Shown here: piece after piece, positions 43,548 to 53,816 of the stretch
Numbering within the stretch: the stretch's first letter is position 1
Layout of the letters: each line of letters begins with the position of its first letter
Assembly: GCA_965218555.1 (NCBI GenBank)
Contig: OZ244625.1
Location: 4,464,001 to 4,528,000, forward strand
Source: JAPPLB01 sp965218555
GTDB lineage: Bacteria; Acidobacteriota; Terriglobia; Bryobacterales; UBA6623
Length of the DNA stretch: 64,000 nucleotides
Direction of reading: 5' to 3'
Notes under the pieces: generated by a model
Databases searched by the model: none
The model's input: only the letters and a program-made list of their open reading frames with translations
Told to the model about the DNA's origin: nothing
Made by a program: the position numbers and the translations under genes

Positions 43548-45300
43548 CCAAACCGACGAACAATTCATGCAGCGCCGTCTGCTGGTTGCATCGGTGCTTT
43601 CGGCGATGGCCATGGTGGCTTATATGTATATGCAGGACCCTCCGCCTCCTGCCCCCGATGAGCCGGCCACAACCCAACAGGCCGTCTCCTCGGACGCCCC
43701 CTCAACGCCCACAGACACTCCGGATGGACGCTCCCCGAAACCGGGTAAAGAACCGAGCGATCCTGATGGCGCGCCCAACAAGCCTCGAGGCAGCGAGGCC
43801 AAAGCCGCAAGGGTCGAATCGGAGTCCATCATCGAGACGGACGAGTTCAAGGTGCGCTTCTCCAACAAGGGCGCCGTCGTAAAGAGTTGGATACTCAAGG
43901 GTTACGAGAACTCCAAACGGGATGGTGAACTCGACTTGGTGCACAGAGGCGGAGCGGATGATCACGGCTATCCCTTCGAGATTGACCTGCCGGGCGGCAA
44001 ACCGCTTGCGGAACTCAACGATGCCCTTTTCGTAATGACCAAGGAACCCGCGTTCGGTGCCAAAGGCCCGGCCGTTGTATTCGAATATTCCGATGCGAGC
44101 ATCAACGCCACCAAGGTATTCCGGTTTCAGAAAGAGGGTTATCTCCTAAGGGTGGAAAGTGAAGTCACCAGGGATGGTGTGCCGCAGTCCCACCTTCTGA
44201 CCTGGAAAGGCGGTTTTGGCGATACCACACAGCTACAAGACGCTCTCAGCAGCGCGACGCTCTATTTCGATCCGGTCGGACGCTCTGTCGAACGCATCGA
44301 GGCGGGCGATGCTGAAGACGAACGGCTCATCAACACCGGCCCCTTCACGTTCGCGGGAATCAACGACTTGTTTTTCGCCGCGTGCTTTCTGCCGGCTGAG
44401 GAACCGACGGAGTTGCGGCTGGAGACTTCCGCCGTCAGTATCGTCCCGACCGAGGGCGAGGCCGAGCAGAACTTCGCAGCCATGGGCATCAGTGCGCCGG
44501 GCCGCAACGAGTTCGATGTCTTTGTGGGGCCCAAGAGCGTCGATATTCTCGGTTCCATCCGGCCCGAACTTGCCGAGATTGTCGACTTCGGCACGGTCTG
44601 GGGTTTTGTCGCCGAGCCGATTTTCTGGATGCTCCGGTGGACGCACGCCAACATCGTTTCGAACTATGGCTGGAGCATCATCCTTGTAGCCGTCTTCATC
44701 AATTTTGCCACGTTTCCGCTGAAGTGGAAGAGCATGAAATCGATGAAGAAGATGCAAGCCCTTCAGCCTCTCGTCAAGGAAATCAACGAACGATATAAAG
44801 GGCTCAGCATGCGGGACCCTAAGAAGAGGCAGCAGCAAGAGGAAACGATGGCGCTGTACAAGAAGTATGGCGTCAACCCTCTTGGCGGTTGCCTGCCGAT
44901 GGTCTTGCAATTGCCCTTCTTCATCGGCTTCTACAACGTGCTGTCAGTCGCCATCGAGATGCGCCAAGCCGACTGGCTTTGGGTCCAGGACTTATCGACC
45001 TATGAGCATCTCCCGATTCGGGTGCTCCCGATTGCCATGGTTGCCACCCAGTTCTGGCAGCAGTCAATGAGCCCTCCTACACCGTCGGCGGACCCTGCTC
45101 AGATGCGGCTGATGAAGTTCATGCCGCTCATGATGGGGTTCTTCTTCTACGGGTTCTCCAGCGGCCTTGTGCTATTCTGGCTAACTGGCAACCTCGCCGC
45201 AGTGCTGCAGCAGGTTCTTCTGAACCGTTTCTCATCCGAAGAGGTCACGATACAAGCTCCACGCGGCCGAAAAAAGAAAAAGAGCAAGCCTCGAGGGTAG
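43540..45300 (+). CDS. yidC: membrane protein insertase YidC
   Basis: The 586-residue insertase has an N-terminal membrane segment (RRLLVASVLSAMAMVAYMYM), a proline/serine-rich linker, a periplasmic beta-domain (~90-375) and a C-terminal five-helix insertase part with NYGWSIILVAVFINF, the MKSMKKMQALQPLVKEINERY loop, LGGCLPMVLQLPFFIGFYNVL and the final LMMGFFFYGFSSGL helix. The long periplasmic domain is the Gram-negative type. ATG 43540 overlaps yidD by 8 bp. The tail ends in a basic RGRKKKKSKPRG. Confidence 0.96.
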   Translation: MSNQTDEQFMQRRLLVASVLSAMAMVAYMYMQDPPPPAPDEPATTQQAVSSDAPSTPTDTPDGRSPKPGKEPSDPDGAPNKPRGSEAKAARVESESIIETDEFKVRFSNKGAVVKSWILKGYENSKRDGELDLVHRGGADDHGYPFEIDLPGGKPLAELNDALFVMTKEPAFGAKGPAVVFEYSDASINATKVFRFQKEGYLLRVESEVTRDGVPQSHLLTWKGGFGDTTQLQDALSSATLYFDPVGRSVERIEAGDAEDERLINTGPFTFAGINDLFFAACFLPAEEPTELRLETSAVSIVPTEGEAEQNFAAMGISAPGRNEFDVFVGPKSVDILGSIRPELAEIVDFGTVWGFVAEPIFWMLRWTHANIVSNYGWSIILVAVFINFATFPLKWKSMKSMKKMQALQPLVKEINERYKGLSMRDPKKRQQQEETMALYKKYGVNPLGGCLPMVLQLPFFIGFYNVLSVAIEMRQADWLWVQDLSTYEHLPIRVLPIAMVATQFWQQSMSPPTPSADPAQMRLMKFMPLMMGFFFYGFSSGLVLFWLTGNLAAVLQQVLLNRFSSEEVTIQAPRGRKKKKSKPRG

Positions 45301-45324
45301 TAGCTCCGGTTGTTGTCGAAATAT

Positions 45325-45837
45325 ATGTCGCAAGAGGCGTGGGCACAGGAAGAGATCGCTAAGAAGTTGGACCAGTTTCTCGGACCGGTCCTTTCCGCCG
45401 CCCGACTCTCCCTTGATTACGAACTCTACGAGGGCAGAGACGACGGGAAGTTCATCAACCCGGACATTACCGTGAGTTTTGACGGGGATGACATCGAGTT
45501 GCTCCTCGCTCAAAAAGGTGAATTACTCCTCGCCTTGGAACAACTCACCCTCGAAGCGCTGCATGTCCCGCACGAAGATCGTTACAGGATCATCTTCGAT
45601 GCGCGCGATTATCGCCTGATGCGCATCGAAGAATTACGGATGAGCGCCGAAGCAGCCGCCGAAAAGGTCAAGCAAACCGGCATGGCGTTCAGTTTTAACC
45701 CCATGACGTCTCGAGAGCGGCGCATCCTGCATCTCGCCCTGCGCGATGCCCCCGAAGTCTACACCACGAGTGAGGGCGTCCCGCCGCACCGGCATACTGT
45801 TGTCCGGCTCGCGAAAGAGGGCGGTAAGGCGAACTGA
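45325..45837 (+). CDS. jag: Jag/KhpB-type KH-R3H RNA-binding protein
   Basis: The 170-residue protein is placed after yidC as usual for Jag/KhpB. It has a KH domain region (~40-85, FDGDDIELLLAQKGELLLALEQL) and an R3H domain at the end (MTSRERRILHLALRD with the R-x3-H pattern, then VYTTSEGVPPHRHTVV). The classical N-terminal Jag domain is short. It probably binds small RNAs and affects cell envelope or division. ATG 45325 is preferred over TTG 45310. A family 1 element begins 4 bp after its stop and separates it from mnmE. Confidence 0.88.
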   Translation: MSQEAWAQEEIAKKLDQFLGPVLSAARLSLDYELYEGRDDGKFINPDITVSFDGDDIELLLAQKGELLLALEQLTLEALHVPHEDRYRIIFDARDYRLMRIEELRMSAEAAAEKVKQTGMAFSFNPMTSRERRILHLALRDAPEVYTTSEGVPPHRHTVVRLAKEGGKAN

Positions 45838-45840
45838 CCC

Positions 45841-46104
45841 AGCAGCCCGTGGTGGAAGTCACATGGAAGGCGCGGCGGGCTTCTGCGGTCGCTCGGCGCG
45901 AAGTGGGGAGGATGGCGATCCGGTTGATCTCCTCCGACGAACGACAAAGCCGACGACCGCAAACGTCCGTCGCCCGAAGGGTTACGCGCCGCTTCCGGCT
46001 GGCTGCACGGAGAGAACGGCACTGCGTTCCTGGAGCGGCCACGCGTTACGCAATCGGCCCCAGGGCGCGTAACGCTGCCTGCGTGACTTTCACCACGGGC
46101 TGCT
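45841..46104. mobile_element. MITE-like element, family 1, copy 2
   Basis: The 264-bp element has AGCAGCCCGTGGTGGAAGTC at the left and GACTTTCACCACGGGCTGCT at the right: ~22-bp ends with one mismatch. The interior matches 18960-19233 closely and in direct orientation. It inserts between jag and mnmE; the TTG start of mnmE lies 10 bp after it. Confidence 0.85.
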
Positions 46105-46113
46105 AAGGCTACG

Positions 46114-47490
46114 TTGTCCGGCTCCGGGGCTTACTCAGCAATACATCCCGACGATACGATCGTCGCGGTTTCCACTCCGCCCGGCCGGGGCGGCATCGGC
46201 ATCGTTCGTCTCTCCGGACCGCAGGCCGCCGAAATCGCAGAACAGCTTGTCCGGCGTCCTGGCGCAGCGCCCGCCCCCGTCAGAAGGCCCCTGATCGGTG
46301 CATTGCTCGACGATGCCGGCAACGTCGTCGATGAAGTGCTCGTCACCCTGTTCTGTGGGCCGAAATCCTATACAGCCGAGGATGTCGTAGAGATCTCCTG
46401 CCACGGCTCGCCCGCGATCCTCGCCTTTGCCGTCGAACGAGCCATCAGCCTGGGCGCTCGCCTGGCCGAACCTGGTGAGTTTACCCAGCGAGCCTTTTTG
46501 AACGGGCGCATCGACTTGGCGCAAGCCGAGGCAATCCGCGACCTGATCGACGCCACCACCATCTATCAGGCCCGTGTCGCCCTCCAGCAGGCCAAGGGCG
46601 CGCTCTCGAATCGGCTTGCTCCCATCAAGCAGCAGCTCTGTGACTTGATCGCTCTGCTCGAAGCAGGAATCGACTTCGCCGAGGATGACATCGACGTTGC
46701 TTCCTGTGACCAATTTCTTGAACGTCTTGAACCCATTCAGGCGGACATCCAACGCCTGGTCGAGAGCTACCGCTACGGAAAAGTCGTCCGCGGCGGGCTC
46801 ACCTTGGCGATCTTGGGCCGCCCGAACGTAGGCAAATCCAGCCTGTTCAACCGGCTGCTCGAGCGTGAGCGGGCCATCGTTACGCCGCAGGCCGGAACTA
46901 CCCGCGATTCGGTCAGCGAAGTCTGTTCGATTCAGGGTCTCCCCATCCAATTCATCGACACAGCCGGTATCCGCGCCACGACCGACGTGGCCGAGGTGCA
47001 AGGCGTGGAACGGAGTTATCAAGTTTTGGCGGACGCCGACCTCGTGCTCGTCGTCATCGATCTATCGCAGCCTCTGGATTCCACTGATAAACAATTGCTG
47101 GCGGAGGCGCACGAACGCGGCAAAAGTCTCGTCGTCGGCAACAAGGCCGACCTCGCTTCTCAAAACGAATCGCCGATCGATGTCCGGGTCAGCGCTGTCA
47201 CGGGAGAGGGGATTGATGATCTCCGTGAGAGAATTCACGACAGTGTCGTACCCGTTTCCGGTGTCGAGGAAGAGGCCGGCTGGATCACCAATCTGCGGCA
47301 CGAAACGCTGCTCAAGGAGTCACTCGGATCGCTGCAACAGGCCCGCGAGGCCGTCGAAAACGGCATCCCCCATGAGATGCTGCTGCTCGATTTGTACGCG
47401 GCGCTACAGTGTTTCGATCAAATTACCGGTACCACAACAGTGGACGACATCCTCTCTAACATCTTCTCGCGCTTCTGTATCGGCAAGTAA
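46114..47490 (+). CDS. mnmE: tRNA uridine-5-carboxymethylaminomethyl modification GTPase
   Basis: The 458-residue GTPase has an N-terminal tetrahydrofolate-binding domain (DTIVAVSTPPGRGGIGIVRLSG), helical middle and a G domain with GRPNVGKSSLFN, DTAGIR and NKAD motifs. It ends FCIGK, the conserved cysteine-containing tail. With MnmG it modifies U34 of several tRNAs. The only start giving the family N-terminus is TTG at 46114. A family 1 element lies just upstream, so expression may depend on read-through from jag or on sequences in the element. Confidence 0.94.
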   Translation: MSGSGAYSAIHPDDTIVAVSTPPGRGGIGIVRLSGPQAAEIAEQLVRRPGAAPAPVRRPLIGALLDDAGNVVDEVLVTLFCGPKSYTAEDVVEISCHGSPAILAFAVERAISLGARLAEPGEFTQRAFLNGRIDLAQAEAIRDLIDATTIYQARVALQQAKGALSNRLAPIKQQLCDLIALLEAGIDFAEDDIDVASCDQFLERLEPIQADIQRLVESYRYGKVVRGGLTLAILGRPNVGKSSLFNRLLERERAIVTPQAGTTRDSVSEVCSIQGLPIQFIDTAGIRATTDVAEVQGVERSYQVLADADLVLVVIDLSQPLDSTDKQLLAEAHERGKSLVVGNKADLASQNESPIDVRVSAVTGEGIDDLRERIHDSVVPVSGVEEEAGWITNLRHETLLKESLGSLQQAREAVENGIPHEMLLLDLYAALQCFDQITGTTTVDDILSNIFSRFCIGK

Positions 47491-47506
47491 CCTTAGAATC
47501 TAAAGT

Positions 47507-47752
47507 ATGCACGCAGTCGTTCACGTCACCCTCAAGAAAACCGTTCTCGACCCCCAGGGTCGCACCATCTGCTCCACTCTCAACGGCCTCGGCCACGACA
47601 ACATTGTTGACGTACGTCAGGGTAAGTACTTCGAGATCGAGCTCAAGTGCGACAGCGATGAAGACGAAGTACGCGAACAAATCGACAAGATTGCCCACGA
47701 CGTTCTCGCAAATCCCGTGATCGAGGAATACCGCGTCGACTTGGAAGACTAG
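47507..47752 (+). CDS. purS: phosphoribosylformylglycinamidine synthase subunit PurS
   Basis: The 81-residue subunit has the PurS pattern: VHVTLKKTVLDPQGRTI at the start, GLGHDNIVDVRQGKYFEIEL, and IAHDVLANPVIEEYRVDLE at the end. PurS bridges PurL and PurQ in the ATP-dependent fourth step of purine synthesis. purQ and purL are not next to it. A glmS fragment starts 8 bp later, so a rearrangement may have separated purS from its partners. Confidence 0.93.
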   Translation: MHAVVHVTLKKTVLDPQGRTICSTLNGLGHDNIVDVRQGKYFEIELKCDSDEDEVREQIDKIAHDVLANPVIEEYRVDLED

Positions 47753-47760
47753 TCGGGCTT

Positions 47761-47990
47761 ATGTGCGGAATTGTCGGCTACATCGGCCCGCAGCGCGCCG
47801 AGCCCATTATTCTTGACGAAGTGCGCCGTTTGGAATACCGCGGCTATGATTCGGCCCGCATGGCGGTCGGCGATAACCGCAAGCGAGCTCCATGTCCGCC
47901 CCGCGGTCGGCAAGCTGCGCAATTTCGAAGAAGCACCCCGCCTGCTTCTCGCAGACCGGCACCGGTCTGATATCTCCGCATCCGCGAAAT
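47761..47990 (+). pseudogene. glmS: glmS 5' remnant (frameshifted and truncated)
   Basis: MCGIVGYIGPQRAEPIILDE continues as VRRLEYRGYDSA, an exact glutamine-amidotransferase start of GlmS with catalytic Cys2. The frame then slips near 47870; the next frame gives SELHVRPAVGKLRNFEEAPR, matching GlmS residues ~40-60. The rest of the gene is absent. A working copy should exist elsewhere since GlmS is usually essential. The first 40 codons keep typical codon use, so decay is recent. Confidence 0.7.
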
Positions 47991-48359
47991 CCAAAAAGGG
48001 AGGTCGCAGAGCCTTTCGCTTGCTTTTGTCGCAAATCAAGTGTCTAGATTGCCGTTTGTTCGCCTCTGGCGCGAAATTGTTGTAAAATCAAAATCCGCGA
48101 GCCTAGACCACCTCACCCGCCGCCAAGTCACTGATTCCACGCTCACTATTGCCCACTATTGCCCGCCATTGCCCGGCTCACTAGTTGTCGCAAAACATGT
48201 GACCGGCTACAACGGCCGCGCCGCCATCAAGGAATCCAAATGCCACGGGGAAACCGGTCCGTTCCTCCCACAGCCACCGCAGTACACCGACGGAGCGGCC
48301 GTTTTGCTTCCGAGATGGAGGCTCTGCCGCTTCGATGGAACGGTTCTCCGGCTCCAATC
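47991..48359. other. gap between glmS remnant and suf promoter
   Basis: No gene is recognised. The stretch holds the stray decamer array (48141-48180) with a flanking CCGCCGCCAAGTCACTGATT that matches the text before the array in the family 2 element, so it may be a fragment of that element. Confidence 0.5.
48141..48180. repeat. 10-bp tandem repeat, 4 units (GCCCGCCATT-like)
   Basis: Units GCTCACTATT, GCCCACTATT, GCCCGCCATT, GCCCGGCTCA in register. The array and about 20 bp before it match the middle of the family 2 element, but its ends were not found here. Confidence 0.75.
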
Positions 48360-48389
48360 TTGACAGCGAAGTATAGTATCCCCTAATCT
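48360..48389 (+). promoter_or_regulatory. sigma70-like promoter of the suf operon
   Basis: A perfect TTGACA (48360-48365) is followed after 18 bp by TAATCT. The predicted start of transcription is near 48396, directly before the palindromic operator. sufB begins 84 bp downstream. Confidence 0.55.
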
Positions 48390-48398
48390 GAAAGTTCG

Positions 48399-48422
48399 AA
48401 ACCGTACTGATTGGTACAGTTT
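48399..48422. promoter_or_regulatory. palindromic operator candidate for the Rrf2 regulator
   Basis: AAACCGTAC, six bases TGATTG, then GTACAGTTT: two 9-bp arms that are inverted repeats with one mismatch. The centre is about 15 bp past the likely transcription start, so a bound protein would block RNA polymerase. The regulator is most plausibly the Rrf2-family protein encoded at the end of the same operon. Confidence 0.55.
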
Positions 48423-48479
48423 CTTGTCCGCTTACCGGACGGAGACCACCGCTCTAGCCCGGCCGGCCCTGGAGACCTA

Positions 48480-49925
<1,446 letters not shown>

Positions 49926-49990
49926 CGACCCTCTCCTGACGAGTGTAGGGCCACGGCCTGCCGAGAAACCGGGAGTTCAAAAGAAGGACA

Positions 49991-50761
49991 ATGCTGGAAA
50001 TTAAGAATCTGCACGTAAGTGTCGAAGACAAGCAGATCCTCAAAGGGATCAACCTCTCTGTCACCGCAGGCGAAGTCCACGCCGTCATGGGGCCCAATGG
50101 CTCCGGCAAGAGCACCTTGGCTCAGGTGATCGCGGGCCGCGACACTTTCGAAGTCACCGCCGGATCGGTCACCTATTTGGGCAAAGATCTGCTCGATCTG
50201 GCGCCTGAGGAACGCGCCTGCGAAGGTATCTTCCTCGCGTTCCAATACCCGGTCGAGATTCCCGGCGTCAGCAACCTTTACTTCCTGCGCGCCGCCGTCA
50301 ACGCCGCTCGCAAGCATCGCGGTGAAGACGAAATCGACGCCATCGACTTTATGGCGCTCGCCAAGGACAAGATGGACTCCCTGGGAATGGACGACCAGAT
50401 GGTCTCACGGGCAGTCAACGTCGGCTTCTCCGGCGGTGAGAAAAAACGCAACGAGATCTTCCAGATGGCGCTGCTCGAACCGAAGCTGGCAATCCTCGAT
50501 GAGACGGACTCCGGTCTCGACATCGACGCGCTCAAGACCGTTGCCGACGGCGTCAATGCCCTGCGCAGCCCCGAGCGCGCGATCGTCGTCGTCACGCATT
50601 ACCAGCGTCTGCTCAATTACATCGTTCCCGACTTCGTGCATGTACTGGCCGACGGAAAAGTCGTCAAGTCCGGCGACAAGAGCCTCGCCCTCGAGCTCGA
50701 AGACAAGGGCTACGGCTGGCTCGGGCGAGAAGCCCAGCCCGAATTGGCTGCTCGCGCGTAG
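49991..50761 (+). CDS. sufC: Fe-S cluster assembly ATPase SufC
   Basis: The 256-residue ABC ATPase has Walker A GPNGSGKST (34-42), the signature SGGEKKRNEI and Walker B LAILDETDSGLD. These match SufC, which powers SufBCD conformational change. AAGGA lies 7 bp before the ATG. sufD follows 14 bp later. Confidence 0.97.
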   Translation: MLEIKNLHVSVEDKQILKGINLSVTAGEVHAVMGPNGSGKSTLAQVIAGRDTFEVTAGSVTYLGKDLLDLAPEERACEGIFLAFQYPVEIPGVSNLYFLRAAVNAARKHRGEDEIDAIDFMALAKDKMDSLGMDDQMVSRAVNVGFSGGEKKRNEIFQMALLEPKLAILDETDSGLDIDALKTVADGVNALRSPERAIVVVTHYQRLLNYIVPDFVHVLADGKVVKSGDKSLALELEDKGYGWLGREAQPELAARA

Positions 50762-50775
50762 AGAACTTGATAACG

Positions 50776-52098
50776 ATGCCGGCTGTTACAGAAGAGTTGA
50801 GCACCTATCTCGATATCTTCGGGTCCCGCGCCGAAAAGCGCCGGTCTGAGCCCGCTTGGCTCGTCGAACGCCGCAACCGGGGCATGCAGCAGTTCGCCGA
50901 GCAGGGCTTCCCCACGACGAAGCACGAGGAATACCGCTACACGAACCTCGCGCCGATCGCCAAGACTCCGTTTCGGATCGCCGATGGCGGCGCGGTCACG
51001 CTCGACGATCTCGCACCCTTCCTCTACAACGAGATCAAGGGCGATCGGCTCGTCTTCGTCAACGGACAGTTCTCGCTCTCGCTCTCCAGCGTCGCTGCCC
51101 CCAAGACCGTTGTCACGACGATCGGCTCCCTGCTCGCGGACGACCCCGCTGTCATCGCGCCGCACTTGGCGCGCTACAGCACCCAACGTAACAATCCGCT
51201 CGCCGCCCTCAACAGTGCGCTGTTCAGTGATGGCGCCGTCGTCCGCATCCCCGCGCACAATGCCTGGGACGCCCCGGTCCATCTGGTTTTCGTCTCGACC
51301 CCCGACGCTCCCGACACCGCCACGCATCCGCGCGTCCTGGTCATTGCCGAGTGCGACAGCGAAGCCGCCGTTATCGAAACCCATTGCGGATTCGGTGACA
51401 CGCCCTATTGGACCAACGTCGTCACCGAGATCGCCGCGGCTGACAATGCGCGTCTCGATCACTATCGCCTGCAGCAGGAAACTCTGTCCGCGTTCCATAC
51501 CAGCCTCGTCGAGATTCACCAAGGCCGCGATGCCAACGTCACGACGCATTCGATCTCTTTCGGTGGTGCGCTCGTCCGCAACGACGTCGAGGTCGTGCTC
51601 GAAGACGAAAACTCCGAGTGCACCATGAACGGACTCTATGCGATCAATGGCCGCCAACATGTCGACAACCGAACCTGTGTCGACCACACCATGCCGCACT
51701 GCACCAGTCACCAGCTCTACAAAGGCGTCCTCGACGGTTATGCCCGCGGAATCTTCGGCGGTAAGATCATCGTCCGCCCCGACGCTCAGAAGACGGATGC
51801 TTTTCAGAGCAACAAGAACCTGCTGCTCTCCGAGAACGCCGATGTCAACACCAAGCCGCAGCTCGAAATCGACGCCAACGACGTCAAGTGCTCGCACGGT
51901 GCAACCATCGGACAAATCGACGACGAGGCGGCCTTCTACCTACGCTCGCGCGGCCTCGGCGAGAGTGAGGCGCGCAGCCTGCTGACCTACGCTTTTGCCG
52001 CTGACCTTCTCGAACGCATGAAGTTCGACCAGATTCGCGACCGGTTCGAGTCGCTACTTATGGCGAAGCTCGTCCAGCGAAGGGCAAGTAAGCCATGA
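50776..52098 (+). CDS. sufD: Fe-S cluster assembly protein SufD
   Basis: The 440-residue protein is the SufB paralogue SufD: KHEEYRYTNLAPIAKTPF at the start, the long right-handed helix core, and the ending ANDVKCSHGATIGQIDDEA and FYLRSRGLGESEARSLL. ATG 50776 is preferred over TTG 50767. Its stop overlaps the sufS start by 4 bp (ATGA). Confidence 0.96.
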   Translation: MPAVTEELSTYLDIFGSRAEKRRSEPAWLVERRNRGMQQFAEQGFPTTKHEEYRYTNLAPIAKTPFRIADGGAVTLDDLAPFLYNEIKGDRLVFVNGQFSLSLSSVAAPKTVVTTIGSLLADDPAVIAPHLARYSTQRNNPLAALNSALFSDGAVVRIPAHNAWDAPVHLVFVSTPDAPDTATHPRVLVIAECDSEAAVIETHCGFGDTPYWTNVVTEIAAADNARLDHYRLQQETLSAFHTSLVEIHQGRDANVTTHSISFGGALVRNDVEVVLEDENSECTMNGLYAINGRQHVDNRTCVDHTMPHCTSHQLYKGVLDGYARGIFGGKIIVRPDAQKTDAFQSNKNLLLSENADVNTKPQLEIDANDVKCSHGATIGQIDDEAAFYLRSRGLGESEARSLLTYAFAADLLERMKFDQIRDRFESLLMAKLVQRRASKP

Positions 52099-53354
52099 CC
52101 GCTCATCCTGCGACTTTGGATGTGGAAAGAACAGCGGGTCTCGATCCCGAAGCGCTGCGTCGCGAATTCCCGATCTTGTACCAGGAGGTGCACGGGAAGC
52201 CGCTCATCTATCTCGACAACGCCGCGACGACCCAGAAACCACGGTCCGTCATCGATGCCCTTGTTCGTTATTACGAGCAGGACAACGCCAATGTCCATCG
52301 CGGGGTTCACGAACTGAGCCAGCGCGCGACCAATGACTACGAAGACGCCCGCACTGTCGTCCAACAGTTCCTCGGCGCGGCAGAATCTGAAGAGATCATC
52401 TACACCCGCGGCACGACCGAGTCGATCAACCTTGTCACCGCGAGTTGGGGCTGTGCGAACGTCGGCGCCGGTGATGAAGTTCTCATCTCCACCATGGAGC
52501 ACCACTCCAACATCGTTCCCTGGCAGATCCTGTGCGAGGAGAAGGGCGCCCGGCTCAAGATCGTCCCCATCAACGACGATGGCGAGTTCCTCTTCGAAGA
52601 ATACGAGAAACTTCTCTCGGACAGCACCAAGATCGTCGCGGTCAACCACGTCTCGAACGCTCTCGGCAGCATTAACCCGGTCCGCGAAATCGTCGAACGA
52701 GCCCACGAACGAGGCGCGCTGGTCTTGATCGATGGCGCTCAGGCCGTCGCTCACATGAAGGTCGACGTCCGGAGCCTGGACTGCGACTTCTACGCTTTTT
52801 CGAGTCACAAGATCTTCGGCCCCACCGGCATCGGTATTCTCTACGGCAAGCGCGACATTCTCGAGGCCATGCCACCTTGCGAAAGCGGCGGAGACATGAT
52901 CAAGTACGTCACCTTCGAGAAGACGATCTACAACGATGTGCCCTACAAGTTCGAAGCCGGCACCCCAAATATCGCCGACGCCATCGGTCTCGGCGCCGCC
53001 CTGCGCTATGTGAACAACGTTGGCCTGGATGCCATCGGCGCCTATGAAGAAGAACTGCTCACCTACGCCACCCAGCGCGTCGCGGCGGTCGAGGGGGTGC
53101 GCCTGATCGGCACGGCGGAGCACAAAGCGAGCGTCCTGTCGTTCAACCTCGACCCGATTCACCCTCACGACCTGGGCACGGTGCTTGATCGCGAGGGAAT
53201 CGCCGTGCGCGCCGGCCACCACTGTGCGCAGCCCGTGATGGACCGCTTCGACGTCGCGGCAACCGTACGTGCCTCTTTCGCCTTCTACAACACGCGCGCC
53301 GAAGTCGACCGGCTGGTCGAGACGCTCCACAAGGCTCGGGAGATTTTTGCCTGA
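52095..53354 (+). CDS. sufS: cysteine desulfurase SufS
   Basis: The 419-residue class V PLP enzyme has Lys239 in FSSHKIFGPTG, and active-site Cys377 in RAGHHCAQPVMDRF. It takes sulfur from cysteine and passes it to SufU. The group II (SufS) insertion-free C-terminal pattern is kept. It overlaps sufD at its start and abuts sufU: its TGA shares a base with the sufU ATG. Confidence 0.96.
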   Translation: MTAHPATLDVERTAGLDPEALRREFPILYQEVHGKPLIYLDNAATTQKPRSVIDALVRYYEQDNANVHRGVHELSQRATNDYEDARTVVQQFLGAAESEEIIYTRGTTESINLVTASWGCANVGAGDEVLISTMEHHSNIVPWQILCEEKGARLKIVPINDDGEFLFEEYEKLLSDSTKIVAVNHVSNALGSINPVREIVERAHERGALVLIDGAQAVAHMKVDVRSLDCDFYAFSSHKIFGPTGIGILYGKRDILEAMPPCESGGDMIKYVTFEKTIYNDVPYKFEAGTPNIADAIGLGAALRYVNNVGLDAIGAYEEELLTYATQRVAAVEGVRLIGTAEHKASVLSFNLDPIHPHDLGTVLDREGIAVRAGHHCAQPVMDRFDVAATVRASFAFYNTRAEVDRLVETLHKAREIFA

Positions 53355-53815
53355 TGTCGGACTTGCGGGACCTCTATCAAGAGCTGATCATCGATCACAG
53401 CAAGCGTCCTCACAACTTCGGCACGATGGACGATGCGAACCGCACGGCCGACGGCTTCAATCCGCTTTGCGGAGACAAACTCAAGCTCTTCCTCAAGATC
53501 GAGAGCGGCGTGATCCAGGATGTCAAGTTCATCGGCGCGGGCTGCGCGATATCGACGGCCTCGGCGTCCGTGATGACCGATATGCTCAAGGGCCAGACGA
53601 TCGAGCAGGCCGCGAGCCTTTTCGAGACGTTCCACTACATGATCACCGGCCCGAAAGACCCGCAACACGTCGGGAGCGGGTTGGGCAAGCTCGCCGTATT
53701 CGCGGGTGTCAGCGAATTCCCGGCGCGCGTCAAGTGCGCCACGCTCGCCTGGCACACCATGAAGAACGCGATCTCGGGCAAGTCAGAAGCGGCTTCGACC
53801 GAGCAGGTCAAGTGA
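53354..53815 (+). CDS. sufU: SufU sulfur-transfer/scaffold protein
   Basis: The 153-residue protein has the SufU/IscU pattern with Cys39, Asp41, Cys64 and Cys128 (PLCGDKL, GAGCAIS, ARVKCATLAWHT), and the SufU-type insertion between residues ~85-110. It accepts sulfur from SufS through its zinc site. This is the SufS-SufU pair of Gram-positives and many acidobacteria rather than SufE. Confidence 0.95.
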   Translation: MSDLRDLYQELIIDHSKRPHNFGTMDDANRTADGFNPLCGDKLKLFLKIESGVIQDVKFIGAGCAISTASASVMTDMLKGQTIEQAASLFETFHYMITGPKDPQHVGSGLGKLAVFAGVSEFPARVKCATLAWHTMKNAISGKSEAASTEQVK

Positions 53816-53816
53816 T

